A stretch of 64,000 nucleotides of DNA from Lytechinus pictus (lineage: Eukaryota > Echinodermata > Echinoidea > Temnopleuroida > Toxopneustidae): NCBI RefSeq assembly GCF_037042905.1, contig NC_087258.1, forward strand, positions 3,611,001 through 3,675,000, given 5' to 3'. Of this stretch, positions 10,678 through 21,146 are shown piece after piece. The position numbers were made by a program, and so were the translations under genes. Numbering within the stretch: position 1 is the first letter of the stretch; each line of letters begins with the position of its first letter. Below the pieces are notes generated by a model. That model saw only the letters and a program-made list of their open reading frames with translations, was not told the origin of the DNA and ran no database searches.

Positions 10678-10926
10678 ATGTTTATGTACTTAAGATCGGA
10701 TAAAACGGGGAAGTGAATTTGCGCGACAGCCGAGGTAAGTCACTGTTTTTGTTCCTTTTAACTCGATTTTTCTCCGTTTCTTGGCAATTAATGCCAAGAG
10801 GGAATATCAATTTGCATTTTGGTCGCATTAATTTTCAAAATTTTTATTGATTAAAGACAAAAATTGAAGAGCCCCGACGGGGGGATTTTGCATTGCAAGT
10901 CCCCTAATGGTGGCTGCACGCTAGCG
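10678..10926. promoter_or_regulatory. Likely promoter region of the SAMD3-like gene, possibly bidirectional
   Basis: This segment lies directly upstream of the minus-strand start codon. On the plus strand an untranslated-exon-like GCCGAG/GTAAGT donor sits near 10,730, which could belong to a divergent transcript such as a 5' exon of the GPCR. No TATA box was recognised. This is inference from position only. Confidence 0.3.
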
Positions 10927-10991
10927 AGCCGTCTGTGTATGAGGAGAACTTTAAAAAAAAAATGTTAAAAAACTCCTCAAAACAGACGGCT
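10927..10991. repeat. Hairpin 1 of three consecutive hairpins
   Basis: AGCCGTCTG at 10,927-10,935 pairs with CAGACGGCT at 10,983-10,991. Inside it, GAGGAG (10,941-10,946) pairs with CTCCTC (10,973-10,978) around an A/T-rich loop. Confidence 0.7.
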
Positions 10992-11003
10992 GCCAGCTGT
11001 CTA

Positions 11004-11060
11004 GGACGGACTAGGCCCAAACTTCAAGCTTGAAAGTTGAAGTTTAGGCCTAGTCCGTCC
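11004..11060. repeat. Hairpin 2, ~23-bp stem
   Basis: GGACGGACTAGGCC at 11,004-11,017 pairs with GGCCTAGTCCGTCC at 11,047-11,060. The stem continues with AAACTTCAA pairing with TTGAAGTTT around a loop near an AAGCTT site. Confidence 0.85.
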
Positions 11061-11208
11061 CCTCTATTTCATCTTCATATGAATAAGTATAATTCTCAGC
11101 AGTTTATTTTATTCAGGAACGCTTTACTTCAGAATAATCAGTGTTGAAATACGATTGACTTAGCATTAATGTCTGTTATGTTAAGTGTTACTAAGTCTTA
11201 GATTCTGG

Positions 11209-11235
11209 GCTCCCGCCCGCTGCGCGGGCGGGAGC
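11209..11235. repeat. Hairpin 3, perfect 12-bp GC stem
   Basis: GCTCCCGCCCGC (11,209-11,220) pairs perfectly with GCGGGCGGGAGC (11,224-11,235) across a 3-base loop. It stands out as GC-rich in AT-rich surroundings. Confidence 0.85.
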
Positions 11236-11977
11236 TCTCTGGGTTACATGATGCCATGCACTGCAAGTGCAATGGCAATGCCAATGTCAACGTGTTATTT
11301 TGTGAAATTACTTAAGCTTAACGAAATACTACAATCATGTAAGTTTACATAGTAAAGACACAAATATGTTTGACACTCAAGACAAATTTCTTACCTTCAA
11401 ACACAGCAACTAATCCCCACTTATTTAGGAGCCTCTCCATCATCAACACCAACTAAGCGGTCGCATGCAGACGTAGACTGCAGTAAAAAATTCGCAACTT
11501 GAGATCGACCGTACGCGGCGGCGCGGGATATTCGAAATCATACTCACCATACATTGAGTGATTCGACCTGAAGTAAAATAGTTCTTTGATAAAAATAATA
11601 TATATCACAACGCAAATGAAGTGAAATACATGGAAAGTTTTAAAATGTTGTTTCTTTCACACTGATTAAATTTGTTTGCTATTACAACATTACAAGTATT
11701 AGCAAAATAACTATTGATTATTGAACACTGCACACAGTAATATATCCCTCCGCCGTTCAACTTGCATTGCAGTCATTTTGATGATGACTCTTTAGGCAAG
11801 TTATTTTTCCACTTCATACACCTAGTCATTTTTAACTTCCGGCGCAGTCAAAAAGCCAAAAGGCAAAGTAAACAGTGAAAGGTTGACCCCATATGCAGTC
11901 AAATTTGACTACATCCAGGGTTATTTTGAAATGACCACCCAAACTAGTCAAATTTTGACTACCTATTTTTAAGTGTG

Positions 11978-11979
11978 TA

Positions 11980-12060
<81 letters not shown>
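11978..12060. repeat. CTA/CTG trinucleotide microsatellite
   Basis: A continuous trinucleotide array: TAC/ACT units, then about seven CTG units, then TAC/ACT units again. It is directly followed by a long palindrome. Confidence 0.95.
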
Positions 12061-12070
12061 AGTGCACTTA

Positions 12071-12165
12071 CAGTGCTTGTATATTGACTGCACTACGAGT
12101 GTTGATTTGCTAGTTCATTTAAACTAGAAAATCAGCACTCGTAGTGCAGTCACTATACAAGCACT
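12071..12165. repeat. Long palindrome next to the microsatellite
   Basis: The left arm at 12,071-12,115 (starting CAGTGCTTGTATATTGACTG) pairs with the right arm at 12,122-12,165 (ending CACTATACAAGCACT), leaving a loop of only about 6 bases. It contains CACTACGAGTG and its mate CACTCGTAGTG. It is probably a foldback element. Confidence 0.85.
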
Positions 12166-14224
12166 TTAAGTGCTATATTAGCACATCATTTTTATAGTGT
12201 AGTGATATTGATAATGATAATAATAGTTAATCCATTTTCATAATCTTTTTTAGGATAATGATTACCATGTTCTCTTACTGACATCGCGCAGGTGTCCTGC
12301 GCGCGACGAGCTCTATCTAGAAATCTATTCAGAGGCGTATTGTTTTTTTTTTTTACCTGATTATCCGGCGTAAAAATCGAGGTGTCATTTCCAGCGCTCA
12401 GAGCAGCCGAGGACTTGATCTTGTCAGGTACCCCCACCTGGGTTGGGTGCAGCATAATTTCTTACAGAAAGGAAAACATACAATCGTTTCGGATTCGAAT
12501 TCGAATCGGATTCAAAACCACGATTCTCCGATTGAAATCAGTGGCGTAATGGGCCAAAAATTTTGAGGGGGCCAGATATGGTGTATCGGGCAAAATATTT
12601 AAAAAGTTGCGAGGGAGCGTTGCGATTGGACTGGCAATAAAACTATTTTTCCCTCGGGGTTCCATCTCTCAGGAAAAAATGGTAATTGCCAGACCAACCT
12701 CGGATGAATAATTCCCACTATTCTTTCTCAACGCCTGATATATTTTAGTTACAATAATATCAGAAGAAAAATAACAATTTGACTTCATAGTTGCAATATA
12801 AGGTCAGCCATCGAGACTGATTAACCTAGACGTAAAATGTTTCCTAGGTAATTGATTGTAATCCAGCTTGGCGTTTACCAGCAAAAATGCTGTTCTACTG
12901 AGTTCTTACGGGAGTTACCATAAACAGAAGCAGAATAATAGATGTTGCTTTGCTGTCTGGGTAAAGGCAATATAAATTAGAATATCAGGGAAACAGAGAG
13001 GCAGACCACTTATTAATTAAGCAGCCATAAAACATTGGTTTCAGACGGTGTTTAATATGTTTTCAGATAATATCCTGAAAGCCCTGATGATTAATCATCA
13101 TAAAAGAGAAACTCTGTCCTAATCAGAAAGTTGTTTGTTTTCTCTGTCTTCATGGTCTAAATCCGGTTTCGTATAACCTTTATAAACCTTTTTTGAATGA
13201 TATTATTCAATAAATGACTATTGTCTTACAAAGAGTTATGATTGATCAAGTCAATTTCAATTGTATGGAAATCCATCCATATCATAGTTTTTATTCAACA
13301 ATCTCCTTAGTAAATAAAGAGAATCTTCAAGATAACGATGAATGTATGAATATAAATCATATCTAGAAAATATTTGAATGTTGACGTTTCATAGTTTAGG
13401 TTGATCGGAACAATCGCAACTCTTTGTAAGACGGGGACCAAGAGTCGACATCAATAGTTCATGAAACAAAGTAGGATGGGGGGTCCGGACACTTTATAAT
13501 TTTTGAAGCCTTCTTTTTTGTCTTTGGATTACACTAAAAATATGAATTCAATAGTTGTAATCATCTTCTATTTTGTTCTCTATAATATTTCCTAACATTT
13601 TGTACTAAAAATTGATGAAACTTCGCCTGTAAAATTTTCCAAATGACTTTCTAAAATTGATCGTCCGGACACACAACCTGTCCGGACACACAACAACTGG
13701 GTATACAGTATACACATATTTGTTCTGGCAGTCCCTCGAAGAATGAGCATAATTCTGCACTGGACAGGTGGGTTGGCCACGGGACTTTCCTCAGGCCCTC
13801 CTGAAAATTTTAAGTCATAATATTTTTATTTATTTTTATTTAAAACACAATATCCAATTCAAATTGATCCTCAGATCCTTCCATTTCGATTAAAACGTAG
13901 AAGAAACGCCCCCATGATCAGCTAGCTCGTTTCACTCTCTCGCTTGTATAAGCTTGCACATTTTGCCAACAGCCCCTCCCCCTGCTGATAAAAAACAATG
14001 TCTGCGTAGGGCCATGTTTCAGAGCAGTCAAAACTTATTTGGCAAATTCTAACAATGCAACAGTACAATAAATAATAAATAGGATAAAAATCAATACTAT
14101 AACATAAAAATAAATTAAATGAATATTAATCATTGTTTCAGTGTAATATTTAATGAAGAATATGAAGATTTGTACCTCTTAAAACATTTATGAATGTATT
14201 TGTTATATTGTTGCTTGGGGGCAG
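12166..14224. other. Intergenic or 5' intron sequence upstream of the first GPCR exon found
   Basis: No LRR or LDL-receptor-type exon was found here, although the GPCR must have 5' exons somewhere upstream. A transposon-end-like CAGTGGCGTAATGGGCC lies at ~12,539 without a recognised partner. Two close copies of TCCGGACACACAAC occur near 13,664-13,695. Confidence 0.4.
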
Positions 14225-14296
14225 GTCGTTCCAGAGTAATTATATTGAAGTGCTGGAGCCGTTAACATTTATGCACCTTGTATCCCTTCATTACTT
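14225..14296 (+). CDS. LRR GPCR, LRR exon A
   Basis: Acceptor GGGGGCAG, donor TACTT/GTGAGT, 72 nt. It encodes SFQSNYIEVLEPLTFMHL and a repeat end matching the x-L-x-x-N-x-I pattern, with F in the first Leu position. It is the weakest acceptor of the five. Confidence 0.72.
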
Positions 14297-17200
14297 GTGA
14301 GTATCAATCTATTAATATCCAGAAAAAAATTGTCTTTAAAATATTATATTTTCAAGTAGACAGAGTCAAGAGTGTGTTAGGTAATGCAGACAATTAAAAG
14401 CTTTCTTGGATTAAACTCATAGATCATATCAATGGAAAAGTGAGCCATCGCACTAGTATATTGTCTATACTACTCTACTACCACTGAAAACTATCAATTA
14501 TCAGTATATTGCCATTATCTTGCCCAATTCGGATTATGGAAGACTTGTTTGGGGATAGGCCAGCTTGTGTTACAAAAGGTGTTAATTTCCGTTTTAATAG
14601 CAAACATCCAAATATCTTGCCCATACCCCTCTTTTTTATATTTTGATTATTATGATAGAGTAAAGATTAAAACAGTGCAGTTTGTGATTTATGTTCTACT
14701 CTTTTGCTTATACGTTTTTTTTTTTCATTGAGTATGAATTCAACATCTTTTATGCAAAGTTGGATCTTTGACAAAAAAAAATTATTACCGAATAATGCTA
14801 AAAAATATTCCCATTCGTCTTCCGTAAGCTGTCACATTGGCAATGCTTTATACTTGATATAAATTTGTCTCCCTAAAAGACATTTTCGATTTAACGGTCA
14901 GTGGCGGATCCAGGCAGAGCACAGGAAGAGGGCACCTCCTCTTTAATCATTCCTTGAACAACCATATCAATACAAATAAATATAAGAAAGTTATCAACTG
15001 TTTTATGCGACACCCCCCCCCCCGGATTTCAACATACAACAAAATCACTATGAAAAGCGCTTTATAAAAAAAAATAATATATACCACAAAGCAATTTCCA
15101 CCAGTATTCATGGTGGGTAATCAAACATGATATAATTATCTTGTTCTTTCCAAAAATAATCATAAGAGTGAGCCATCTTTCTTTTTTTTGGTTAAAAAAA
15201 AAACAAAAACTATTTCTGATCATTATATAAGAAGAAGGCAATAATAGTCATAATTTGACGGTTTTGCCTAGATCATTATCAACCAATCAATATTCATGTC
15301 CTTAAAAGTGACATTCAACCAACGTTGTTAAAGATCAATAATTCACCTTCTTATTTAATTTAAACCTATGGGGCGCGTTGCAAGATAATTGCAATCAACT
15401 GCAAGTCAAATTTAGGTCACAAAATCAGTCACAAGTCTGGCAATTATTTGAAAATCCATACTTGATAGCTGGTCTGCTTAATTCTTGCAACAAGTAGTTA
15501 AAATAAATTTGGTATAGTTACAATACATATATTGTAGATTAGCAGCAGAAGTTTGCAATTGATTGCAAATATTTTCTTGCAACACCTCATTTGACGGTTG
15601 TATACAATTTTATTAATAACTTTCTGTTCGTAGAAGAAGCAATATAGGACATTATAAGCAACATATTTTCTTAATGAAATTCAAAATATGGATTTGTTAT
15701 TCTTTGTGACTTTTCTTATTTAACAGAGATCTTCAGTCGAATCACATATCATCGCTGCCGAAGGGAGTTTTCAATGGTCTTGGAAATTTAGATTCATTGT
15801 AAGTACATATTCTTCTCAAGAGTAATAATCGATTTAAAGTCCAGACTAAAACAATAATTTTAGCTAACCATTTTATAAAATAACATCTTCTTTATCCAAT
15901 ATTCATGAAAAAAATCATGCTCATCCTCGCTTGGTATTCTTCATATTTTGCAAAATTCATATTTGGGACATGATTCAACGCAGATTACTAAAAAGCTGTA
16001 AGACTAAACTGGCAAATAAGTTTTCATCTTCAAACCCATAGATGTGCAAGATCCATATTTTGTTATAGACAAACTATCTATTTCAAGAGATGTGACTATG
16101 ATAGTTCCATAGCCTATGCAGATTGAATTTGGCCATCCTATTTAGCGGTATTTCAAGCACGATTAAGAAAATCTATACCTCTACTTCGAATAAAACTGGT
16201 ACAAATTGGCCTTTAAAACACACTCCTTTATTCCGCGTTTCAAGCGACACCCTTGATATTAAGAAATGACCTAATGAATTATAATCATGTGAAATACAAT
16301 CTCCTTATGTAATCATGTTGAACCTGTTTTTCTTTTCAGACATCTGGGTATTAACAAGATTGCATCCATTAGGAATTCAACATTTGTCAGCTTGATGAAT
16401 CTGACTTACCTGTAAGTTAGTTTGTATATTGTTTAATTTTGTTTTGATGTGCATATCTTTTTAATACATGTATTTCTCATATCCAATTTTAGTACCAACA
16501 AGATATCAATCTGAAAATGATTAATGCATTGGCAATTTCTCTTCAGTCAATAATAATTGTGCACTCTACAACAGTAGCGTACCGTGAGCCGGAGGAGACA
16601 AAGCATTGGGGGGGGGGGGCACTGCATTGTCTGTGAACAATGCAGTGCCCCCCCCCCCCCCCCAATGCTTTGTCTCCTCCGGCTCACGGTACGCTCCTGC
16701 TCTACAAGAAAAAAATATCGGGAGATGGACTTAAGAAAATAATCCAGGATAAAGTCTGATGTGATCACTTACAGTCCAGATTTGACTGTTTGATAAATGA
16801 CTTGCAACTGTTTTAACTTTGCAATTATGGCAACTACCATGGAAACCTTGATTCTGATTGGCTGCTGACCCCCGTTACCATGGTAGTTGCCATTATGGCA
16901 AAGTTACAAAAGTTGCAAGTCCTTTATGAAACGGGCACCTGATCAGACCCGTTTCTGTGTCACGTCAGGGGCCAGTTTCAGAAAGGACTTGCAACTGTTT
17001 TAACTTTGCCATTATGGCAACTACCATGGTAACAGGACTCAGCAGCCAATCTTAGTCAAGGTTTCCATGATAGTTGCCGTAATGGCAAAGTTAAAACAGT
17101 TGCAGGTCCTTTATGAAACGGGCCCCTGATCTTATAATTATGAAGTTCCAGTTTTCAGGTCAATGTGATCCATCATAGTTTTTAAAATGTACAATTACTT

Positions 17201-19946
17201 AATTTTGAAGCTACTATTTCATTAGTTTTCTTGCAAATTGTCTACTTTCGTTAGAGACCTAAGTGGAAACCCTTTAGTCCTGATTGACGCCCATGCTTTC
17301 AAAGGATTGTCACACTTAGAAATACTGTAAGTATTAATCATTAAGTTAAATCAATATATAATATTGTCTCTATTCCTGTATTCATTCATTCATTCATTCA
17401 TAGGTCTATTTTCCTGTCTTTATACCTTGTTTTATTTCTTTACATATTTAGAATTAATCAATAACGTGTTAAATCACAAATTTCGATATTCATGTCATTA
17501 CATATATTAATTTGTAATCAATAGGCCTACATGTGTGTTATTCCTTTTCTTGGTTTATCAGTTTTATTTCAATTTGTTATCTACTTACTCTGCGTTGTTT
17601 ATGTTCTTTATTCAGTCATACATTTACCTTCTTTCTTACTGACTGCAGAGTTGGTTTTATAAGTTACATCAAAGATTATGATATCCATGGCCATGTATGT
17701 GCCGAATTCTTTTTGCTTCAGGTTAAGTTAGCTCTAAAAGCTTGATGTACTAAAACGAGTTAATCATACAATAATGATGGAAATTTCATCAAAATCAGAT
17801 AATTATAAAGTTATGATAGTTCAAAGTTTTCGCTTTATCACAAAGCAGTTTTATGACCAAGACGCGTGATATGCAAATGAAACAGATCTCTAGAAGAAAA
17901 GGCCTCACCCAGTGTATTTTAGGTTTGTGAAACTTGATGGAAATAAAATGAATTAAAAATTGATTGAATTGATGAGTAGAAAATTCAACGAGGTAAAATA
18001 TTTCCATTCGATTTTAGGATAATATCCGAGACACAGGTAGTCAACGTAGGCGAAGATGCTGCTTATGGAATGGACAACTTACTTGAATTGTAAGATACTA
18101 TAATTTCATATTTCAAACCTGACTACAAGAACAAACCAAGTCTATCATTTGGCCAAATTGAATTCATTATGGGAAATTATTTCATATGCATGAGCCCTTC
18201 TTGTGCATCCAGAAGTGCCCGAAATACAACAATCACCATTGAACACACACAGAATGCATTTATTTTTTTGTCCACTCGACAGGAGTTGCCATGGACTTGG
18301 ATCGTTAGGCATAAATATTTGTTTTTTCTTTCTTTTTTGTTGGTGTTATATGGTATCTTATCTTTCTTTGGTAATTATGTCATCTTTGTCTTTCATAGTA
18401 AGAAATTGGAGCTTGGCATGTTATTTACTTTATCACTGATCATAGATTAACAACATAGACATATATTATGCAAAAAAATGCTATATTTTTTTTATCAGAC
18501 TCAACTACCATTTACCCCCCCCCCCCCCCGAAAAAATTACTTTTACATTTTGGTTCTAAAATATGGACGATGTGCCAAGTTTATAAACATCTTGGCATGC
18601 TCTAGATGTTGAAGATTGTAATCGATTTTGAAGCAAAAATTTCTCTTTAAGGGCGCTTTTGAAACCACTTGATAGATCAACATTCATTGATGTCCATATC
18701 CGAAGTTATATCTAAAATATTGCACATTTGGATAGTTAACATAATGAAAAACATAATATGAACACTTTCCTCTCTTGCTGTTTCTAGGACGGCAGATGAC
18801 CCCAAACTTTGTTGCCTGTTCAAGCCATCTGGGGAATGCAACACACCACCGAATCCTTTCGCTACCTGCGAAGGGTTGTTACGCAACACCTTGTTAAGAA
18901 TCTGCATCTGGCTCATTGGTATCAGTGCTCTGGTGGGGAATGTTCTAGTGATTGCCTGGCGTACCTACAAACGCAAACTTGACCGGAGTGAAAACTCAGT
19001 GCAGATGAGTTTCATCACCAACTTGGCGATTGCTGACTTACTTATGGGCGTGTACATGGTATTTATCGGCAGCGCAGATGCCTATTTCGGTGCGGACTAC
19101 TATCTGCACTCGGCGTCATGGCGCAAAAGCTTTGCGTGTAAGTTGGCAGGTTTCGTTGCCATGGTTTCCAGTGAAGCGTCTGTTCTTGTTCTGGTTCTGA
19201 TTAGCCTGGATCGTTTCATCTGCATCGTGTTTCCGTTCGGGGTATTCCGTTTCCGGACCCGCTCTTCTCGGGTTGCCCTATGCTTGGCATGGTTCCTTGC
19301 TATTCTCCTTGCCGTCATTCCAGTCATCATTGGCGATCGCATCACAGGTTTCTATGGTTACTCAGATGTTTGCATTGGCTTGCCACTCGTTACCCCGGCA
19401 ACTGGCTTTCAGGGCGTCTGGGTTGAGTCCGGCAACGGGGACACCTTTGAACACCATTTTGTCGCGACTGGGAATTCAGGCTGGGCGTATTCCACCGCAG
19501 TCTTCATTGGTCTCAACCTGATGTGTTTTGTAGCAGTCTTTGTGTTCTATGTGGCCATTTTTGTCTACGTTCGTAAGGCAGCAGCATCGTCCGGACGTAA
19601 AACAGAGCGGAAGGATGAAGTAAGGATGGCTATGAAAATGGCAATCATCGTTGGGACCGATTTCCTTTGCTGGATGCCCGTGATCATCATGGGTATCTTA
19701 TCCCAGAGTGGTTCAGCCGTTATCCCCGTTGTGACGTACGTCTGGACCATTGTCTTCATCCTCCCGATCAATTCCTCACTCAACCCATACCTCTACACCA
19801 TCTCCACCATGATCCAGAAGGGCGGGTCCCGGAAACCGATCACCAGTGGAACGCATCGCTTCTCCGCCTCGTCGTATCGCACAAGCCTTTCAGGGAGTAC
19901 TAGTCCAGCGCAGGAAAGTTTGAAGATCACGATGCAGGAACAGTGA
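14225..19946 (+). CDS. Leucine-rich-repeat GPCR, GRL101/LGR/relaxin-receptor type, 3' part
   Basis: The exons found are 14225-14296, 15727-15798, 16340-16411, 17255-17326, 18018-18089 and 18788-19946. The first five are each exactly 72 nt, in phase 2, and each encodes one 24-residue leucine-rich repeat (for example DLQSNHISSLPKGVFNGL). The last exon holds a Cys-rich hinge (PKLCCLFKPSGEC), seven membrane segments and a Ser/Thr-rich tail. Seen motifs are NLAIADLLMGVYM in helix 2, the paired extracellular Cys in SWRKSFACKL, DRF in place of DRY at the end of helix 3, FLCWMP in helix 6 and NSSLNPYLYT (NPxxY) in helix 7. This architecture fits the LGR receptors closest to snail GRL101 and relaxin-family receptors. 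The ligand is unknown, and signalling through a G protein at the plasma membrane is inferred from the family. The start, signal peptide and any LDL-receptor class A modules lie upstream and were not found. The gene converges with mTOR. Confidence 0.88.
14897..15030. repeat. Transposon-end-like sequence
   Basis: CAGTGGCGGATCCAGGCAGA resembles terminal repeats of several DNA transposon families. A C-run follows at ~15,008. No matching inverted end was found, so this may be a solo or decayed copy. Confidence 0.4.
15371..15588. mobile_element. Foldback MITE-like element
   Basis: The left end GGGCGCGTTGCAAGATAATT (then GCAATCAACTGCAAG) is mirrored by TTTGCAATTGATTGCAAATA and ATTTTCTTGCAACACC at the right end. 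The arms are imperfect. It sits in the intron before LRR exon B. Confidence 0.65.
15727..15798 (+). CDS. LRR GPCR, LRR exon B
   Basis: Acceptor TTTAACAG, donor TCATT/GTAAGT, 72 nt, phase 2 on both sides. DLQSNHISSLPKGVFNGL is a textbook leucine-rich repeat. Confidence 0.92.
16340..16411 (+). CDS. LRR GPCR, LRR exon C
   Basis: Acceptor TTCTTTTCAG, donor TACCT/GTAAGT, 72 nt. It encodes HLGINKIASIRNSTFVSLMN, a leucine-rich repeat with a possible N-glycosylation site (NST). Confidence 0.92.
16576..16695. mobile_element. Near-perfect 120-bp hairpin element with G/C-run arms
   Basis: The left arm (AGCGTACCGTGAGCCGGAGG, a 12-G run, then CACTGCATTGT) is followed after about 8 bases by its reverse complement, with a 16-C run, ending GGCTCACGGTACGCT. 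The arms are about 55 bp and differ almost only in the homopolymer length, which suggests a young or constrained foldback copy. Confidence 0.85.
16782..17123. mobile_element. Two adjacent copies of a foldback MITE
   Basis: Copy 1 spans ~16,790-16,935 and copy 2 ~16,970-17,120. Each has arms with GACTTGCAACTGTTTTAACT and TGGCAACTACCATGG, and their inverse, with ends resembling CCCGTTTCATAAAGGAC. A centre of AATCTTAGTCAAGG type separates the arms. A related copy lies at 49,243. Confidence 0.8.
17255..17326 (+). CDS. LRR GPCR, LRR exon D
   Basis: Acceptor TTCGTTAG, donor ATACT/GTAAGT, 72 nt. It encodes DLSGNPLVLIDAHAFKGLSH, a leucine-rich repeat. Confidence 0.92.
17740..18005. mobile_element. 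Repeat sharing a core with 41.3 and 63.3 kb
   Basis: The stretch around ATTTCATCAAAATCAGATAA, then AAAGTTATGA and a TTTTATG run, matches the cores of the repeats at 41,140 and 63,205. The ends are unclear. It ends close to the acceptor of LRR exon E. Confidence 0.55.
18018..18089 (+). CDS. LRR GPCR, LRR exon E (last repeat)
   Basis: Acceptor CGATTTTAG, donor GAATT/GTAAGA, 72 nt. It encodes IISETQVVNVGEDAAYGMDN, a degenerate repeat as expected for the capping unit before the hinge. Its phase joins the hinge exon. Confidence 0.82.
18788..19946 (+). CDS. LRR GPCR, terminal exon: hinge, seven membrane helices, tail
   Basis: Acceptor TGTTTCTAG; the leading G completes a Leu codon from exon E. 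385 residues follow to a TGA at 19,944. The hinge has six Cys residues in its first ~30 residues. Helix 1 is around WLIGISALVGNVLVIAW. An arginine/lysine-rich third intracellular loop (GRKTERKDE) precedes helix 6. The tail is rich in Ser and Thr, fitting regulation by phosphorylation. An entire seven-helix region in one exon is common in LGRs. Confidence 0.95.
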
Positions 19947-20429
19947 TGGAGTTCTATGAAACCGCAGCCACACCAACTAATCAGACTACAGTTTGGCCAA
20001 TGGTATTGTTTCAAGCAAAACATCATAGCCTTGATTGGTCTTGAGTTGGTCTGAACGATTAGAATGTAACAAACTTTCACATTAGGCTTCTAAAGTTGCA
20101 TAAACGGTTCTACCTCTCTTTGGTACTTTGTGGATTAGACCTCACTAAAATTTCTCTCAGTGAATCAAATGACTCTGTATCAATCATATACGTGTTGGCT
20201 ATGTATCTATATTATGTATTCTTCATTGTACTTATATGCAGGAGAAAGAAATTGTAATACATGTTTGAATCATGAAAAACATACATAGTAATTAAGGAAA
20301 TGTCAGTACTTCAAAATATTACCATATGGCATTCTAGGAATTCCTTATCCATTTTTAATACAATGGTTCAATCAATTTGGTTTTGTATATGAATGAATGG
20401 CTATAATTATCTTTCTATTTATGATTCGG

Positions 20430-20645
20430 TTTCTCCCTCATATCCCCTTTCTCCATCTCTCCCTCCTCTCCATCCGACCCTCTATCCTTTCTTTACCTCC
20501 CTTCCTCTCCCTCTCTCACCCACATCTACACTCGTCCTTTACCTTTTATGTCACTTTCTTTCTCTCTCTCTCTTTCCCCTCACTCTCTCACCCACATCTA
20601 CACTCGTCCTTTACCTTTTATGTCACTTTGTTTCTTTCTCATCCT
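20430..20645. repeat. Pyrimidine-rich block with a 72-bp direct duplication
   Basis: The unit CCCACATCTACACTCGTCCT, continuing TTACCTTTTATGTCACTTT, starts at 20,519 and again at 20,591. CT-rich sequence surrounds both. Confidence 0.85.
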
Positions 20646-21140
20646 TATCTTTGATGAAAATATATCACAATTAGTCCTGAAGCCCTTGTTCAAGTAGTAT
20701 AATAATCCATATGAGTGTCAACATATTTTTACTTTCTTATACTACATGTAGGTTGTGCAAATGTCTCGACTATTTATAGAGGTACGTTCTAATGAGTCGT
20801 GGAAGTTGTTATATGTAAATATTGGAAATGTATAAATCTTGAACCATAATTCGTTTTTCAGATTGTCTTTCTTTCGAATGTATGGTATTTGACTGTGTTG
20901 ATGGGGTTGATATTGCTGCTGCTGATATTGATAATTGTTGATGATTATGATGAAAAGTCCTTGTACGATTCTTATTTCAAAATACGAAGACTAATACAAA
21001 GATATCTTGTATGAATTGATGAGAATGATCTAGTTAAAGTCATACAAATCTTGATAAAGAGCATTATATCAACGTCAAAGTACAGCTTCTTGCCAAGAAG
21101 AACTTTGTTTTGTCTACTCTGAATACATTTCAATCATTTC

Positions 21141-21146
21141 AATAAA
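21141..21146 (+). terminator. Candidate poly(A) signal of the GPCR
   Basis: AATAAA, the first consensus signal with a T-rich region nearby after the GPCR stop codon. A second AATAAA is at 21,546-21,551. Confidence 0.45.

Noticed and set aside
11117-11188. An LRR exon starting after TTTATTCAG near 11,116
   Set aside because: ALLQNNQ-like residues look tempting, but the frame hits stop codons and no donor lies 72 nt downstream.
18169-18450. A membrane-protein-like open frame between LRR exon E and the seven-helix exon
   Set aside because: It has no fitting donor or phase, and exon E joins the hinge exon directly in frame.
19100-19345. Open frames on both strands inside the GPCR exon
   Set aside because: They are shadows of the long GPCR coding exon in other frames.
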